Shown piece after piece: positions 1 through 8,846 of a stretch of DNA of 64,000 bases. Source of the stretch: RGIG3178 sp964533965. GTDB lineage: Bacteria; Bacillota; Clostridia; Christensenellales; QAND01. The position numbers were made by a program, and so were the translations under genes. The stretch is taken from assembly GCA_964533965.1 (NCBI GenBank), contig CAZHNN010000007.1, positions 47,018 through 111,017 of the forward strand, read 5' to 3'. The first letter of the stretch is position 1, and each line of letters starts with the position of its first letter. Under the pieces are notes generated by a model. That model was not told the DNA's origin, did not search any database, and saw nothing but the letters and a program-made list of their open reading frames with translations.

Positions 1-1180
1 GCTTGTCATAGAGGCTTGTCGGGAAGTTCCGTTTGACATGGGATACGCAGTAATTGTTCGCGTCCAGTCCAATCACCTGCTTGGTGGAGATATCCACCCA
101 TACCTTGACCAAATCGGGATAGAGCAACACGCCATCCTGGACAGGTACCATGTTGATCACGGCCGATCCGGAATAGAACTGCGCGTATGCGGATTGCATC
201 TGCGGGAACCCGCGCTGCTCCAGGTACGTCTTGGCAATGGTCGTAAGTTCCGGTACCTGCTCCTTTGTGGGATATATGTCGGTAGCCACGGCGCCGTTGG
301 GAAGGATGGCATAGATCAATCCGGCCTTTTTGGTCACCTGCACTTCGTTTGTCACGCCGTCGGCACGGGTGCACGTCATGCTGTATGTGGGTACCCGCGC
401 GCCCTGGTCGGCGTTTCTGGTATACGTACCCGACATGAAGCGTTGAGCCACCGCCATTGCCTGCTCGTAGGTTACTTCATCGCCTGTTGCGGCTTTGGGC
501 GGGATGTTCTCCGACCGCTCGGAATACGGTCCGTCGTAGATCAGCGAAGGATAGTCCTGAATGCTGTCCGACACCTGCCCGATGCCTTCCAACTTTGGCG
601 ACTCCCCTCCGTCCGCCCAGGCCGTTTGCGCCATCTCCCAACCTACGCTGCCCGCGTCTCGAAGCGTCTCTATCTGCGTTGCAACCTGAGCCGATTGGAT
701 CTCCAGTGACCGGAGCGTCTCGTACTGGGTATCGGTAATGCCGCTGCCTTGATTGACGCTCTTGGCCAATACGAAGCAATAATCGCCCAGGCGATTGACA
801 AATTGCAGCATGGAGTTGGCGGATTGCGTATCCACCGGCAGCTGGGACAGCCCCTGCTGCGCCTGGCCCGCTTGACGCCAGATAGTGTACAAAAGAATCG
901 ATTGCTGTGCAGGCGAAGTGCATACGCGCATCTTGATGAGGTCGGTATTGATGGCTAGCATCTGTCCGCCAACGATGTTGAAGCTGTTTACGTAGGCGTT
1001 GCGCAGCTGCAACTGCGCTCTGTCATAGGATATCTTCATGCGGTATCCGAAGATAATCGCCGCAATCAGGCTGGCGCCCAGCACGCCGGATAGCACGGTC
1101 ATGCCGTAATGTCTAAAGAATTCCCTGCCACGCCTGCGGCGCTTTTCGCTTTCGGTTTTATTTTCGTTGTCCTTTTGCAT
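1..1180 (-). CDS. ypeB: Germination protein YpeB, C-terminal end cut by window edge
   Basis: The reading frame opens at 1180 with GAGGAG a few bases upstream and stays open to base 1, so the C-terminus lies outside the window. The N-terminus is a basic cytoplasmic stretch followed by one membrane anchor (about residues 24-45). The middle contains the family-like segment YPSLIYDGPYSE, followed by a region resembling the C-terminal repeats of YpeB. In Bacillus, YpeB is needed to assemble and stabilise the cortex-lytic enzyme SleB in spores. The gene starts 11 bases after sleB ends, so the two form an operon, the usual arrangement. Identification is firm; only completeness is uncertain. Confidence 0.92.
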   Translation of the reverse strand, partial: MQKDNENKTESEKRRRRGREFFRHYGMTVLSGVLGASLIAAIIFGYRMKISYDRAQLQLRNAYVNSFNIVGGQMLAINTDLIKMRVCTSPAQQSILLYTIWRQAGQAQQGLSQLPVDTQSANSMLQFVNRLGDYCFVLAKSVNQGSGITDTQYETLRSLEIQSAQVATQIETLRDAGSVGWEMAQTAWADGGESPKLEGIGQVSDSIQDYPSLIYDGPYSERSENIPPKAATGDEVTYEQAMAVAQRFMSGTYTRNADQGARVPTYSMTCTRADGVTNEVQVTKKAGLIYAILPNGAVATDIYPTKEQVPELTTIAKTYLEQRGFPQMQSAYAQFYSGSAVINMVPVQDGVLLYPDLVKVWVDISTKQVIGLDANNYCVSHVKRNFPTSLYDK

Positions 1181-1191
1181 CCGGGTACTCC

Positions 1192-1890
1192 TCATTTACA
1201 AAACACATGGGTGCCGATCCTCAGATAGACAGGCTTGCTGAGCATCCATTGGCTGGTGGTCTTCGCAGGATTGTAGTAGAACAGGCAACCGCTCGTCGGG
1301 TCATAGCCGTTGTAGGCATCCTTGGCGGCGCGGATCGCTTGTGAATCGGGCTGCAGGTTGATCTGACCGTCGTCCACGATGGAAAATGCTCTCGGCTGAT
1401 ATACAACGCCGGAGATGGAGTTGGGGAAGCTGGCGCTTTGTACGCGGTTCAACACCACCGCCGCCACCGCCACCTGTCCCATGTACGGCTCTCCGCGCGC
1501 TTCTCCATAGACAACATGGGCCAACAGGTTGATATCGGACTGATACTTATTCCCTGACGATGTCCCGGAAAGCTGTATGCCTATTGCAGCCGCGGTTGCG
1601 GGGCCTACGATGCCATCGGCCACAAGCCCGTTAGAGCGCTGGAATTTCCTGACAGCCTGATCTGTCATATTACCGAAAATCCCGTCGACGGATCCGCTGT
1701 AATAGCCCCAGTCTCTAAGCCGCTGTTGTATTTGCCTTACAGTGTCTCCCCGGTCTCCCAGGCGAAGCGAGTTGCCTGCTGCAAACGCCTGCTCCGGTTC
1801 ACCTGCAAACAGCACGGCGGGCAGCAGCGCCGAGAACGTGAGCGTCATGGCCATCAGAAACGCAAGGCCTTTTTTAAACGCTTTGTTCAT
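1192..1890 (-). CDS. sleB: Spore cortex-lytic enzyme SleB
   Basis: The 232-residue protein has a signal peptide (residues 1-38, hydrophobic core then AFA-A), a peptidoglycan-binding_1 domain (about 42-105, with the LGDRGDTVRQIQQRL start typical of that fold) and a C-terminal SleB/hydrolase_2 domain (about 120-232, containing LLAHVVYGEARGE, whose Glu fits the family catalytic acid). SleB is a lytic transglycosylase that degrades cortex peptidoglycan during germination. It is first in an operon with ypeB. The domain order and length match Bacillus SleB, which is about 300 residues, although the linker here is shorter. Confidence 0.95.
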   Translation of the reverse strand: MNKAFKKGLAFLMAMTLTFSALLPAVLFAGEPEQAFAAGNSLRLGDRGDTVRQIQQRLRDWGYYSGSVDGIFGNMTDQAVRKFQRSNGLVADGIVGPATAAAIGIQLSGTSSGNKYQSDINLLAHVVYGEARGEPYMGQVAVAAVVLNRVQSASFPNSISGVVYQPRAFSIVDDGQINLQPDSQAIRAAKDAYNGYDPTSGCLFYYNPAKTTSQWMLSKPVYLRIGTHVFCK

Positions 1891-1982
1891 ACAATTCCTC
1901 CGTCTATTCAGTTTGCCGACAATCAGGGAGTTATGGGACAGATTGATAAATCATTTCTTTCCCATCTTTGTCAGCAGCTTAT

Positions 1983-2486
1983 CTATTGGAACAAAGACAG
2001 CAACCAGCTCTTGTATGTAACGCCGTCGCTGGGTTGCCAATTCGGATCCACCTGCTTGGCATCCAACAGGCACAACGGCGGGAAAAGGACACACCACCAG
2101 TTATGTCCCTCCCCTTTGCCCAGCACAATCCGTACCGCGTGATAACTTCCCGCCGGGAACACGACACCGTCATAGGACTTTTCCGGGAACTCGTCGATAC
2201 ACACTCTCACGGTGCTTTGGTAGGCAAAGCCGTTTTGGGCCAAAACGCTGTCCGCGATATTCTTTACCTTGTCCAAATGATCTTCCACATATGCTTGTGC
2301 ATCGTTCAGGTTTTCCGCATTCAACATATCCTGTTGCAGATAGGCTACGATTGCGTCGCGAACCTGCAGCTTCACGCTCTGATCCAAATCGGAATCGCTG
2401 TTGGCTATCACATGCAGCCTCAGCACCGGGGGCGTGCGTCCCATTAATGCGCATAGTACCAAAATAATTGACAAACTTCGTTTCAT
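1983..2486 (-). CDS. spoIIR: Stage II sporulation protein R (SpoIIR)
   Basis: I start the protein at 2486 (MKRSLSIILV...), because GAGGG lies about six bases upstream and this gives a membrane-targeting N-terminus; an ATG 51 bases further out has no ribosome site. The 167-residue product has an N-terminal hydrophobic signal and the family signature LRLHVIANSDSDLDQ at about residues 22-36. SpoIIR is made in the forespore under sigma-F and signals across the septum to trigger SpoIIGA cleavage of pro-sigma-E. It is transcribed away from ispE. The 92 bases between it and sleB hold no gene. Confidence 0.93.
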   Translation of the reverse strand: MKRSLSIILVLCALMGRTPPVLRLHVIANSDSDLDQSVKLQVRDAIVAYLQQDMLNAENLNDAQAYVEDHLDKVKNIADSVLAQNGFAYQSTVRVCIDEFPEKSYDGVVFPAGSYHAVRIVLGKGEGHNWWCVLFPPLCLLDAKQVDPNWQPSDGVTYKSWLLSLFQ

Positions 2487-2622
2487 AGCAACCCTCAACA
2501 ATTCATTGCGGCTGTAATTCATTTTTGCTTGCCGCATGGCGTTGTTTCGAGTATGCCCCTGTATTGCTTGCTTTAATCATATAGAAACATTACTGCATAA
2601 ATCACAGTCCGATTTCTGTATA

Positions 2623-2651
2623 TTGTTCCTGCCCGCTTGATTTGTTACAAT
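2623..2651 (+). promoter_or_regulatory. Sigma-A type promoter of ispE
   Basis: TTGTTC (2623-2628) and TACAAT (2646-2651) are separated by 17 bases. The predicted start of transcription near 2658 leaves a very short leader, which favours the TTG start of ispE at 2671. Confidence 0.6.
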
Positions 2652-2670
2652 GTAAACAGAGGTGATGGCG

Positions 2671-3504
2671 TTGATACGAAATGCCTATGCGAAGCTCAAT
2701 CTCGCCTTGGCTGTGACCGGGGTTCGACCCGACGGTTATCATCTTTTGGATTCCATCTTCTGCCAGATCGATCTCTGCGATACTCTTTTCATGGAAAAAG
2801 CCCAGGAACCGGCCTTTTCCTGTTCCGATAGTTCGCTTCTCAGCCAGGACAACCTCGTTCTGCGCGCTGTCCGCCTGTTCTCACAGAGGGCAGGCTTGCC
2901 GGTTGGTTTAAACATACGACTTGACAAACGTATTCCTGTTCAGGCGGGTTTGGGCGGCGGCAGCGCCGATGCGGCGGCAGCTTTGTGCATGTTGAGCGAA
3001 TTTTACCCGGCGCTCGACTCACAGGCGCTGCTTGAGTTGGCACTCAAACTGGGCGCAGACGTCCCATATATGATCAAGGGCGGCTTCGCGCGCGCGCAGG
3101 GAATCGGCGAACTTTTAACCCCGCTTTCTGTCAAAACCCCTCTTCATTTCGCGGTACTAAAACCGGAACAGGGCTTGTCCACCCCTGCTGTTTTCAGCGA
3201 GTATGACAAAGCACCCACTGCCTGTCAGCCCGACATCCCTGGCGCGATCAACGCGCTTGTTGCCGGAAATCTTCGTGCCTTTTCCCAAATGGCAGCCAAC
3301 GCATTGCAAAACAGCGCTGCTGCCCTTTGCCCTAAGATCAATGAACTCTGCGTATCACTGCAGGATCAGGGTGCGCTGTATGCGAGCATGACGGGTACGG
3401 GCTCCGCGGTATTCGGCCTGTTTGCCGATGAGAACACCGCAAAGCGCGCAGCGCAATCCCTTGGAAAAGATGCGTTCTTCTGCGCCTATGCGCGCTCTGT
3501 TTAA
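2671..3504 (+). CDS. ispE: 4-diphosphocytidyl-2-C-methyl-D-erythritol kinase
   Basis: IspE phosphorylates CDP-methylerythritol in the non-mevalonate isoprenoid pathway. The protein shows the GHMP-kinase pattern: N-terminal NAYAKLNLALAVTG with RPDGYH, the ATP loop VQAGLGGGSADAAAAL (about residues 90-105) and a C-terminal MTGTGSAVFGLF motif. I prefer the TTG start at 2671, six bases after AGAGGTGAT; the GTG at 2662 and ATG at 2665 overlap that ribosome site and lie almost at the predicted transcription start. Length is 277 residues, normal for the family. In Bacillus ispE also lies near veg and ksgA, which fits this neighbourhood. Confidence 0.95.
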   Translation: MIRNAYAKLNLALAVTGVRPDGYHLLDSIFCQIDLCDTLFMEKAQEPAFSCSDSSLLSQDNLVLRAVRLFSQRAGLPVGLNIRLDKRIPVQAGLGGGSADAAAALCMLSEFYPALDSQALLELALKLGADVPYMIKGGFARAQGIGELLTPLSVKTPLHFAVLKPEQGLSTPAVFSEYDKAPTACQPDIPGAINALVAGNLRAFSQMAANALQNSAAALCPKINELCVSLQDQGALYASMTGTGSAVFGLFADENTAKRAAQSLGKDAFFCAYARSV

Positions 3505-3522
3505 ATCCGACTTACTTAAAAC

Positions 3523-3564
3523 GAAAAGACCCTGAACGGCAATCTCCGCTCAGGGTCTGTTTCG
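3523..3564. terminator. Bidirectional terminator between ispE and the SPOCS/LysM gene
   Basis: AGACCCTGA (3527-3535) pairs perfectly with TCAGGGTCT (3550-3558), and inner CGG/CCG pairs extend the stem. T-rich flanks lie on both sides, and the converging genes stop just outside it. Confidence 0.7.
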
Positions 3565-3580
3565 TATATACACCGATCCG

Positions 3581-5098
3581 CTATACGTTTCGGCTCAACA
3601 GGATCAAGCGCTGGCCATCCATGAACGGTTCCTGTACGTTTTCGTTGTAGCGCATCACGTCCGCAGGCGATATGCGGTAGCGCTTGGCGATGTCCCAAAG
3701 CGTATCGCCCTTACTTGTAAAGTAGACGATGATGCCGGATAAAGCCGCGCTTTCCTCTTTGTCAATGAGCATGATCTGATCCGCGATCACGGCCTCGCCC
3801 ATCTGCATAACCTGTACTTGCCAATTTAGCAGAATGCGGACATCCACTCCGTCGGCATTCATCACAGCCTGCGCCTGCTCGGCGTATAGATGGGCCATCG
3901 GCATGCTCTCCTGCGTGCACTGGGGGATCTGCTGTTCCATCTGCATCGGCCATTGGATGGTCTTGCTTAAAAGCCTTTCATCCGCATCCTTATAGACGAT
4001 CTGGCAGCTCATCACGCTTTCGATCATCACCGAACCATCCCCGGGCATTGCCCTGGCGGCGCTGGGCGTTGCGAATACCGCAAGGATTTGTCCGGCGTCG
4101 TCGACGTTTTGCAGCGCCACCGTTTCGCGCACTGCCTCCACACCGGAATAGTTCCCAAGGCTGCGGCTGAGCGGAATGGTCTTGGACTTGATCTGAACGC
4201 CGCCCTTGATCGCATACGCGTCTTCGACCGCTTCGATCTCAATTGGCTGCTGTGATTCGAGCTCGATCGCGCACACCGCCCGGATCTTGATCGCATCCCC
4301 GTCCTCGGTTCCCTGCGCATGGAGATCCTTGACCTTGACGGTGGACAGCACCCTTTGATCGGACGCCGCACCGGGGGCCGGCAGCATTTCGGAGAACGGG
4401 ATCTGCGCAAAGCTCTGTGCAATGGGATTTTTGGGATCATCGGTCGCGTAGGCGATAGAGATCTTCAATTCTCCTTCCACGCACAGCAGGTCGTTTTCCG
4501 CAAAAGCCTGCTGCACCGCCGCCTGTCCTTGGCTGTTGAGCACTTGTACTACGCCGGGTTGGCTTTGCGGAAGAACCGTCTCACCGCTGATCTCGGCTGC
4601 GGTGGTCGCCCTTGCACAGCGTTTTTCAAACATCAGCGGCTTGGTCCGATATACCAGGCCATCCTCCGAGCCGGAAGTCAGATATGCGAGATCCACTTCA
4701 TCCGCTATGAAGAAGAGGACATCAATGACCGCGGATACGTTGATTCTCCGGCCATCGGTCAGCGACGTTTCGATCTCGCTGACATCCGCCATCGCCGTCC
4801 CTCGCATCCCGGCCTGGGCTCCCGGCACATCTGCAGTATGCTTAAATGTGGAAACGGACTCAAACGCGTGAAGCTGGTCATCGGTATCCAGATAGCACAC
4901 GCATAGCGTCAGGGTGCCGTCCGTCATGGCACGCTGATCCAGGCTTTCCACGCTGCCCGCCTCGGCGCGCCCACGGACCAACAGAAGCCGTGCCATCTCC
5001 GGCTTGCCGACCGGCAGCGCCACCTCTCCTTCGATAACAGCCTGTGAAAACACTCCGCCTGTGTGACGCAGTATTCGCTGGTTTTTTTTGTTATCCAA
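3581..5098 (-). CDS. DUF3794 (SPOCS) and LysM domain protein, probable spore coat/cortex-associated
   Basis: I start the gene at TTG 5098, six bases after GGGGGAG; the longer open frame reaching 5323 crosses the veg terminators and is unlikely to be translated. The 505-residue product contains consecutive DUF3794/SPOCS-like segments (about residues 40-440, with recurrent V-F-F/I-A and QV-MQMG type strands) and a C-terminal LysM (about 455-500, TSKGDTLWDIAKRYRISPADV). Proteins with this architecture are common in Clostridia and are associated with spore envelope or cortex peptidoglycan (related to SpoVID/SafA-type proteins). The specific role here is inferred. Neighbouring veg and spo0A agree with a sporulation function. 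Confidence 0.82.
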   Translation of the reverse strand: MDNKKNQRILRHTGGVFSQAVIEGEVALPVGKPEMARLLLVRGRAEAGSVESLDQRAMTDGTLTLCVCYLDTDDQLHAFESVSTFKHTADVPGAQAGMRGTAMADVSEIETSLTDGRRINVSAVIDVLFFIADEVDLAYLTSGSEDGLVYRTKPLMFEKRCARATTAAEISGETVLPQSQPGVVQVLNSQGQAAVQQAFAENDLLCVEGELKISIAYATDDPKNPIAQSFAQIPFSEMLPAPGAASDQRVLSTVKVKDLHAQGTEDGDAIKIRAVCAIELESQQPIEIEAVEDAYAIKGGVQIKSKTIPLSRSLGNYSGVEAVRETVALQNVDDAGQILAVFATPSAARAMPGDGSVMIESVMSCQIVYKDADERLLSKTIQWPMQMEQQIPQCTQESMPMAHLYAEQAQAVMNADGVDVRILLNWQVQVMQMGEAVIADQIMLIDKEESAALSGIIVYFTSKGDTLWDIAKRYRISPADVMRYNENVQEPFMDGQRLILLSRNV

Positions 5099-5249
5099 TT
5101 CTTTCTCCCCCTGTCGCAAGTATGCCATACGGGCTATTGCCGCCCATACGCTACTATGCATAGTCACACCATAAAAAAAATATGACGCATAAACAGGCAA
5201 ACAAGTGGCAACTTTCCAAAACGCGCCGAATTTGCATGAACTAAGGCAT

Positions 5250-5279
5250 AAAAAAAGAAGGACGATATGCCCTTCCACA
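5250..5279 (-). terminator. Second terminator downstream of veg
   Basis: On the minus strand GAAGGGC and GTCCTTC (5257-5275) form a stem with one mismatch, followed by seven T. It lies behind the stronger veg terminator. The stretch 5099-5304 otherwise shows no gene. Confidence 0.45.
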
Positions 5280-5304
5280 GTTTTGCTGTAATGGCGCTTA
5301 TCAT

Positions 5305-5335
5305 AGAAAAAAAGAAAGGGCATTGTCAGCCCTTT
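5305..5335 (-). terminator. Terminator of veg
   Basis: AAAGGGC (5315-5321) pairs with GCCCTTT (5329-5335), and the minus strand continues into CTTTTTTTC. The veg stop codon (5326-5328) lies within the hairpin. Confidence 0.75.
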
Positions 5336-5568
5336 TGCTCGTCAAGCCATTGGAGTTCAAGATGTTTGGTGAACAAGTCGCTGTATGCATAGCTCAGGCG
5401 CTTGGAAATGCCATCCTGCTGGACGAGAATGGTGAAGACACTTTGATAGACGCTCTCAACAATGCCATCGTTCTCCACGCTTTTGATACGTCCACGATGG
5501 GATTTTATATGCACCCGCCGTCCAATATTCTGTTCTATACCGCCCTTTATCTGCTGCAGCGTCTGCAA
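5326..5568 (-). CDS. veg: Veg family protein
   Basis: This 80-residue protein matches Veg over its full length: the start LQQIKGGIEQNIGRRVHIKS, the centre IVESVYQSVFTILV and the tail RLSYAYSDLFTKHLEL follow the family pattern. In Bacillus subtilis Veg is abundant, linked to stimulation of biofilm matrix genes and to spore outgrowth. The start is a TTG at 5568 with GAGAGGCGGTGG upstream. It follows spo0A by 70 bases. A hairpin (5582-5617) lies just before its ribosome site and may affect translation. Confidence 0.9.
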   Translation of the reverse strand: MQTLQQIKGGIEQNIGRRVHIKSHRGRIKSVENDGIVESVYQSVFTILVQQDGISKRLSYAYSDLFTKHLELQWLDEQKG

Positions 5569-5638
5569 GCAGCCACCGCCTCTCGTTTGGTTTCATATCC
5601 AACATGCCCCAAACGAGTTTTTTTATGCAAATGCGTGG

Positions 5639-6418
5639 CTAGGCGCTCTGCTCCAACACAAGCTTATCCGCGACCAATGCTATGAATTCGCCATTGGTGG
5701 GTTTTTCATGCTTGGTGTATACCTGGAAGCCAAACATCTTGTTGATGTTTTCTATTTTCCCCCGCGTCCACGCCACTTCGATCGCGTGACGGATAGCGCG
5801 CTCCACCTTGCTCGGCGTTGTATCGAACGCTTCCGCCACCCGTGGATAGAGATCCTTTGTGATGCGGCTTACAAGCGATTCGTCGGCAATGACGTATTTG
5901 ATCGCCTGACGCAGGAAATGATATCCCTTGATGTGCGCGGGAATACCGACAGTCAAGAATACGCTTGTGATGCGCTCGTCCATCGTCTTGTTCTGCGGAG
6001 GAGCCGAAACGCTTTGACCCAGACGGGGTCGCTCCCGTTGCCCGAAAATGTCCAGGATGCGCTTCTGCAAGCTCTCTATCGAATAGGGCTTGACCATGAA
6101 ATAGCGCGCTCCCAGCGATAGCGTATGCCTTATTACCTCTTCGCTGGCAAAGGAGGAAACAACAATCACTTCAGGTCTGCCGTCGGGCTGTAATTCCAGC
6201 ATCTTTTCCAACACACTGATGCCGTCCAGATCCGGAATGATCAGGTCAAGCACCATTGCATCACATTCGGAAAGCCTGTCCATTGCATCTTTGCCGCTGG
6301 AAATGCATTCGATATTCTCAAATGCGGACGAACGTTCCAAGTGCTTGTGCAACATGGTCCTCAGTTCATAATCGTCTTCCACAATCATTAACCGTTTACC
6401 ATTGCCCAATGCAATCAC
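5639..6418 (-). CDS. spo0A: Stage 0 sporulation protein A (Spo0A)
   Basis: Master response regulator of sporulation entry. The receiver domain (about residues 8-125) has the acidic pair at 15-16, phospho-acceptor Asp58 in VLDLIIPD and the conserved Lys in MVKPYS. The C-terminal Spo0A DNA-binding domain (about 150-259) carries the diagnostic GIPAHIKGYHFLR, RVAEAFDTTPSKVERAIRHAIE and KPTNGEFIALVADKL segments. The start codon is GTG at 6418, or possibly TTG at 6409, which is better spaced from GGGTGAT. A TAATAT element (6463-6468) can serve as -10, with a weak -35. Two 0A boxes lie upstream, suggesting autoregulation. Confidence 0.97.
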   Translation of the reverse strand: MIALGNGKRLMIVEDDYELRTMLHKHLERSSAFENIECISSGKDAMDRLSECDAMVLDLIIPDLDGISVLEKMLELQPDGRPEVIVVSSFASEEVIRHTLSLGARYFMVKPYSIESLQKRILDIFGQRERPRLGQSVSAPPQNKTMDERITSVFLTVGIPAHIKGYHFLRQAIKYVIADESLVSRITKDLYPRVAEAFDTTPSKVERAIRHAIEVAWTRGKIENINKMFGFQVYTKHEKPTNGEFIALVADKLVLEQSA

Positions 6419-6526
6419 CCGCTTTCAAATTAATTTGTGCCATGTTTTTTAACCTTGATCGCATATTAGCATATTTCTCGGGAAAAATGAATGAAGATAA
6501 ATGCAAAATGAAAGAATTAGCCTACA

Positions 6527-6565
6527 TTCGACAAATATCGATTCTACCTCATTGCTTTCGACATA
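6527..6565. promoter_or_regulatory. Two Spo0A-binding (0A) boxes in the spo0A/PBP intergenic region
   Basis: TTCGACAAA at 6527-6535 is the exact reverse complement of the consensus 0A box TTTGTCGAA. TTCGACATA at 6557-6565 differs at one base. They are 30 bases apart, about 60-95 bases upstream of the candidate spo0A -10 and 32-70 bases before the divergent PBP gene. Binding is inferred from sequence only. Confidence 0.65.
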
Positions 6566-6596
6566 CAGTATCTGACGCATTTAAGGGAGAAACCGT

Positions 6597-8831
6597 ATGC
6601 AGAAAAGGATCCGTATATTCATGACCATCGGGCAGGTCAGTGTGGCATTGCTGATCGGATGTCTATTCTTCCTGCAGGTCATCCGCGGCCCTTCCTATGC
6701 TCTTTTGGCGCGGGATTCGCGCGTGCGCACCATAACGGTTTCAGGCGCAAGAGGACGCATTACCGATCGGTATGGACGGACGCTTGCCGGGACTTCTCTG
6801 ATGTATGAAGTGACGCTATCCGCAAGCGACGTGGCAAAATCCCAGTTGAACCAGAGCATCTATGCCGCCCTTATCATACTGGAACACGCGAATATCGCTT
6901 TGTCCTGCAGCCTTCCGATCGAACCCAAGGGCGGTGGGTACGCCTATACGCAGGCCGATGTTTCCGACTTTTTGAAAGAGCAAAAAATCAAGACCGGCAC
7001 CGCAGCCCAGCAGACCGTCGACGTCCTTTTCAAGCGTTACGCCATAGACCAGATCCCGCAGGAACAGCAGCTGCAGGTACTCGCCGTACGCTTGCAAATG
7101 AACCGTCAACGGTACCGCGCTTATAAGCCGGTCCGTCTTGCGCTGTTTTCTGATGCTTCGATTTGTTCCCAGTTTGCCGAGAACAGCATGCTGATGCCTG
7201 GCATAGAGTGCTCTGCGATCCCCATGCGGATCTACCCCAACGGCTCCCTTTTCTGCCACGGGCTGGGCTACCTGGGTAAAATCAGCGCGGACGATGCCGA
7301 TGAGTACAGCCAGAAAGGCTATGACGTCTATAGCGATATCGTGGGCAAAAGCGGGCTTGAGTCGGAATTTGAGGACATCCTGCATCCGACCTCGGGAGAA
7401 GTAACGGTTTCTGTGGACAGTTCCGGACGCCGCAATACCGTGCTTTCCGAAACACCGGCCAAGGATGGCCAGGACGTTGTGCTGACCATCGATTCCGCGC
7501 TGCAAAAAGTGGCTGAGCAGGCACTTACTAGCACCATGGCAAAGATACGCAGCGGCGCCTATGGGGAATCCTTCCCCAGCGCGCGCATCGGCGCAGCCGT
7601 TGCCATTGATGTATCAACCGGCGAAGTGCTGGCGATGGCCTCCACGCCAAGCTATGACCCGAACGCTTTTCTGCAGACGATGGACGACAAGACATGGCAG
7701 GCAATCAGCCCGACCTATCTGACCGCGTCCGGTGAGGTGAGCCGCGATCCTACACTACCCCGGCCGCTGGTCAACAACGCGATCATCAACGCATTCCCGC
7801 CGGGAAGTGTGTTCAAGCCCATCACCGCCTTGGCCGCATTGCAGAAGAAGGTGGTGACACCTGGCGATTACATCTTTGACCAGGGGAGATACACCTACTT
7901 TTCCACCGTCGACGCTCCCGCGTGCTGGACGTGGAACGACTCGCACGATACACACGGGCTGGTGGACCTAAAGCGGGCGCTGGCGGTCAGCTGTAACTAC
8001 TATTTTTATGAGATGGGGGTGCGCACGGGCTCGGTGGATCTGGAGGCGATGGCACGCAAGCTGGGGTTGGGCCAGAAGACAGGCGTCGATATTATGGGTG
8101 AATCGGACGGCATGCTGGATTCCCAGACGCTAAGCGACGCTTCGACCATACGCAAAGCGTTGTTGCAGATGAAGTCCCTGCTCCCCAATGTAGATGAAGC
8201 CAAAGCCACGGAGGCGATACGGGCCTTATTAATAAACCCGTCCGTATCCCGCGCACAGGCGCTGTTTACACCGCTGGGATTCAGCAACGCGCAGTGCAAA
8301 TCGCTGTATGATACGATCGACCTGTGGCGTTGGCGCCCGGCGCGCATCTTGGCAGCAGCGATCGGCCAGGGAGATACCTCCGTTACCGTAATGCAGATGG
8401 CGAATGCGATCGCGGCCATCACGCAAAACGGCTTACGCTATACCCCGTACCTTGTGCTCTCCGTGCCGGGGAGTTCCGGAATCACATCATCCAAGGTGGA
8501 GAGCGAAGCGTTTTTAGATGCAAACGATGTTGCAGCCGTGATGAACGGCATGCGTGAAGCAGTGCTGTCCGGCACTGCCAAAAATGCCTTTGAAGGCTGC
8601 ACGCTATCGGTTGGCGCTAAAACCGGCACGGCACAGAGCACAGGCCGCGATGCCTTTGCCTGGTTTGTAGCCTATGCTCCCGCAGACAAGCCACGCATTG
8701 CGGTTGCCGTCATGATCGCCCAGGGAGGGCATGGATCGTACGCTGCGCCTGTGGCACGCGCGATCCTTGAAGCCTATTTTTCTTCGGGGGAAGGCACGCA
8801 GACCGTAAAACCCGCGGAGATGATCCCGTAG
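6597..8831 (+). CDS. Class B penicillin-binding protein (PBP2/SpoVD-like transpeptidase)
   Basis: A 744-residue bitopic membrane protein: one N-terminal membrane span (about 9-28), a PBP dimerisation domain, and a C-terminal transpeptidase domain with the three active-site motifs SVFK (Ser404), SCN (465-467) and KTGTA (675-679). It cross-links peptidoglycan outside the cytoplasmic membrane. It is longer than typical SpoVD (about 645 residues) because of an insertion between the SCN and KTG motifs (about 500-560). No PASTA domain is seen. It is divergent from spo0A and one 0A box lies 32 bases before its start, so a sporulation-linked PBP is plausible; this is inference. Confidence 0.9.
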   Translation: MQKRIRIFMTIGQVSVALLIGCLFFLQVIRGPSYALLARDSRVRTITVSGARGRITDRYGRTLAGTSLMYEVTLSASDVAKSQLNQSIYAALIILEHANIALSCSLPIEPKGGGYAYTQADVSDFLKEQKIKTGTAAQQTVDVLFKRYAIDQIPQEQQLQVLAVRLQMNRQRYRAYKPVRLALFSDASICSQFAENSMLMPGIECSAIPMRIYPNGSLFCHGLGYLGKISADDADEYSQKGYDVYSDIVGKSGLESEFEDILHPTSGEVTVSVDSSGRRNTVLSETPAKDGQDVVLTIDSALQKVAEQALTSTMAKIRSGAYGESFPSARIGAAVAIDVSTGEVLAMASTPSYDPNAFLQTMDDKTWQAISPTYLTASGEVSRDPTLPRPLVNNAIINAFPPGSVFKPITALAALQKKVVTPGDYIFDQGRYTYFSTVDAPACWTWNDSHDTHGLVDLKRALAVSCNYYFYEMGVRTGSVDLEAMARKLGLGQKTGVDIMGESDGMLDSQTLSDASTIRKALLQMKSLLPNVDEAKATEAIRALLINPSVSRAQALFTPLGFSNAQCKSLYDTIDLWRWRPARILAAAIGQGDTSVTVMQMANAIAAITQNGLRYTPYLVLSVPGSSGITSSKVESEAFLDANDVAAVMNGMREAVLSGTAKNAFEGCTLSVGAKTGTAQSTGRDAFAWFVAYAPADKPRIAVAVMIAQGGHGSYAAPVARAILEAYFSSGEGTQTVKPAEMIP

Positions 8832-8846
8832 ACTTTTAACCCCCTC

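Noticed and set aside
2487..2600. Possible sigma-F promoter of spoIIR
   Set aside because: GCATA and GGCAAGC are present, but the spacing (about 18) departs from the usual 15, so I did not list it.
5099..5323. N-terminal extension of the SPOCS/LysM protein
   Set aside because: It runs through two minus-strand terminators and has no ribosome site; the TTG at 5098 has GGGGGAG at good spacing.
5582..5624. Plus-strand terminator-like hairpin (CTCGTTTGG/CCAAACGAG plus seven T)
   Set aside because: No plus-strand gene precedes it. It lies between spo0A and veg, which are both minus-strand, so it may be a leader hairpin for veg rather than a terminator.
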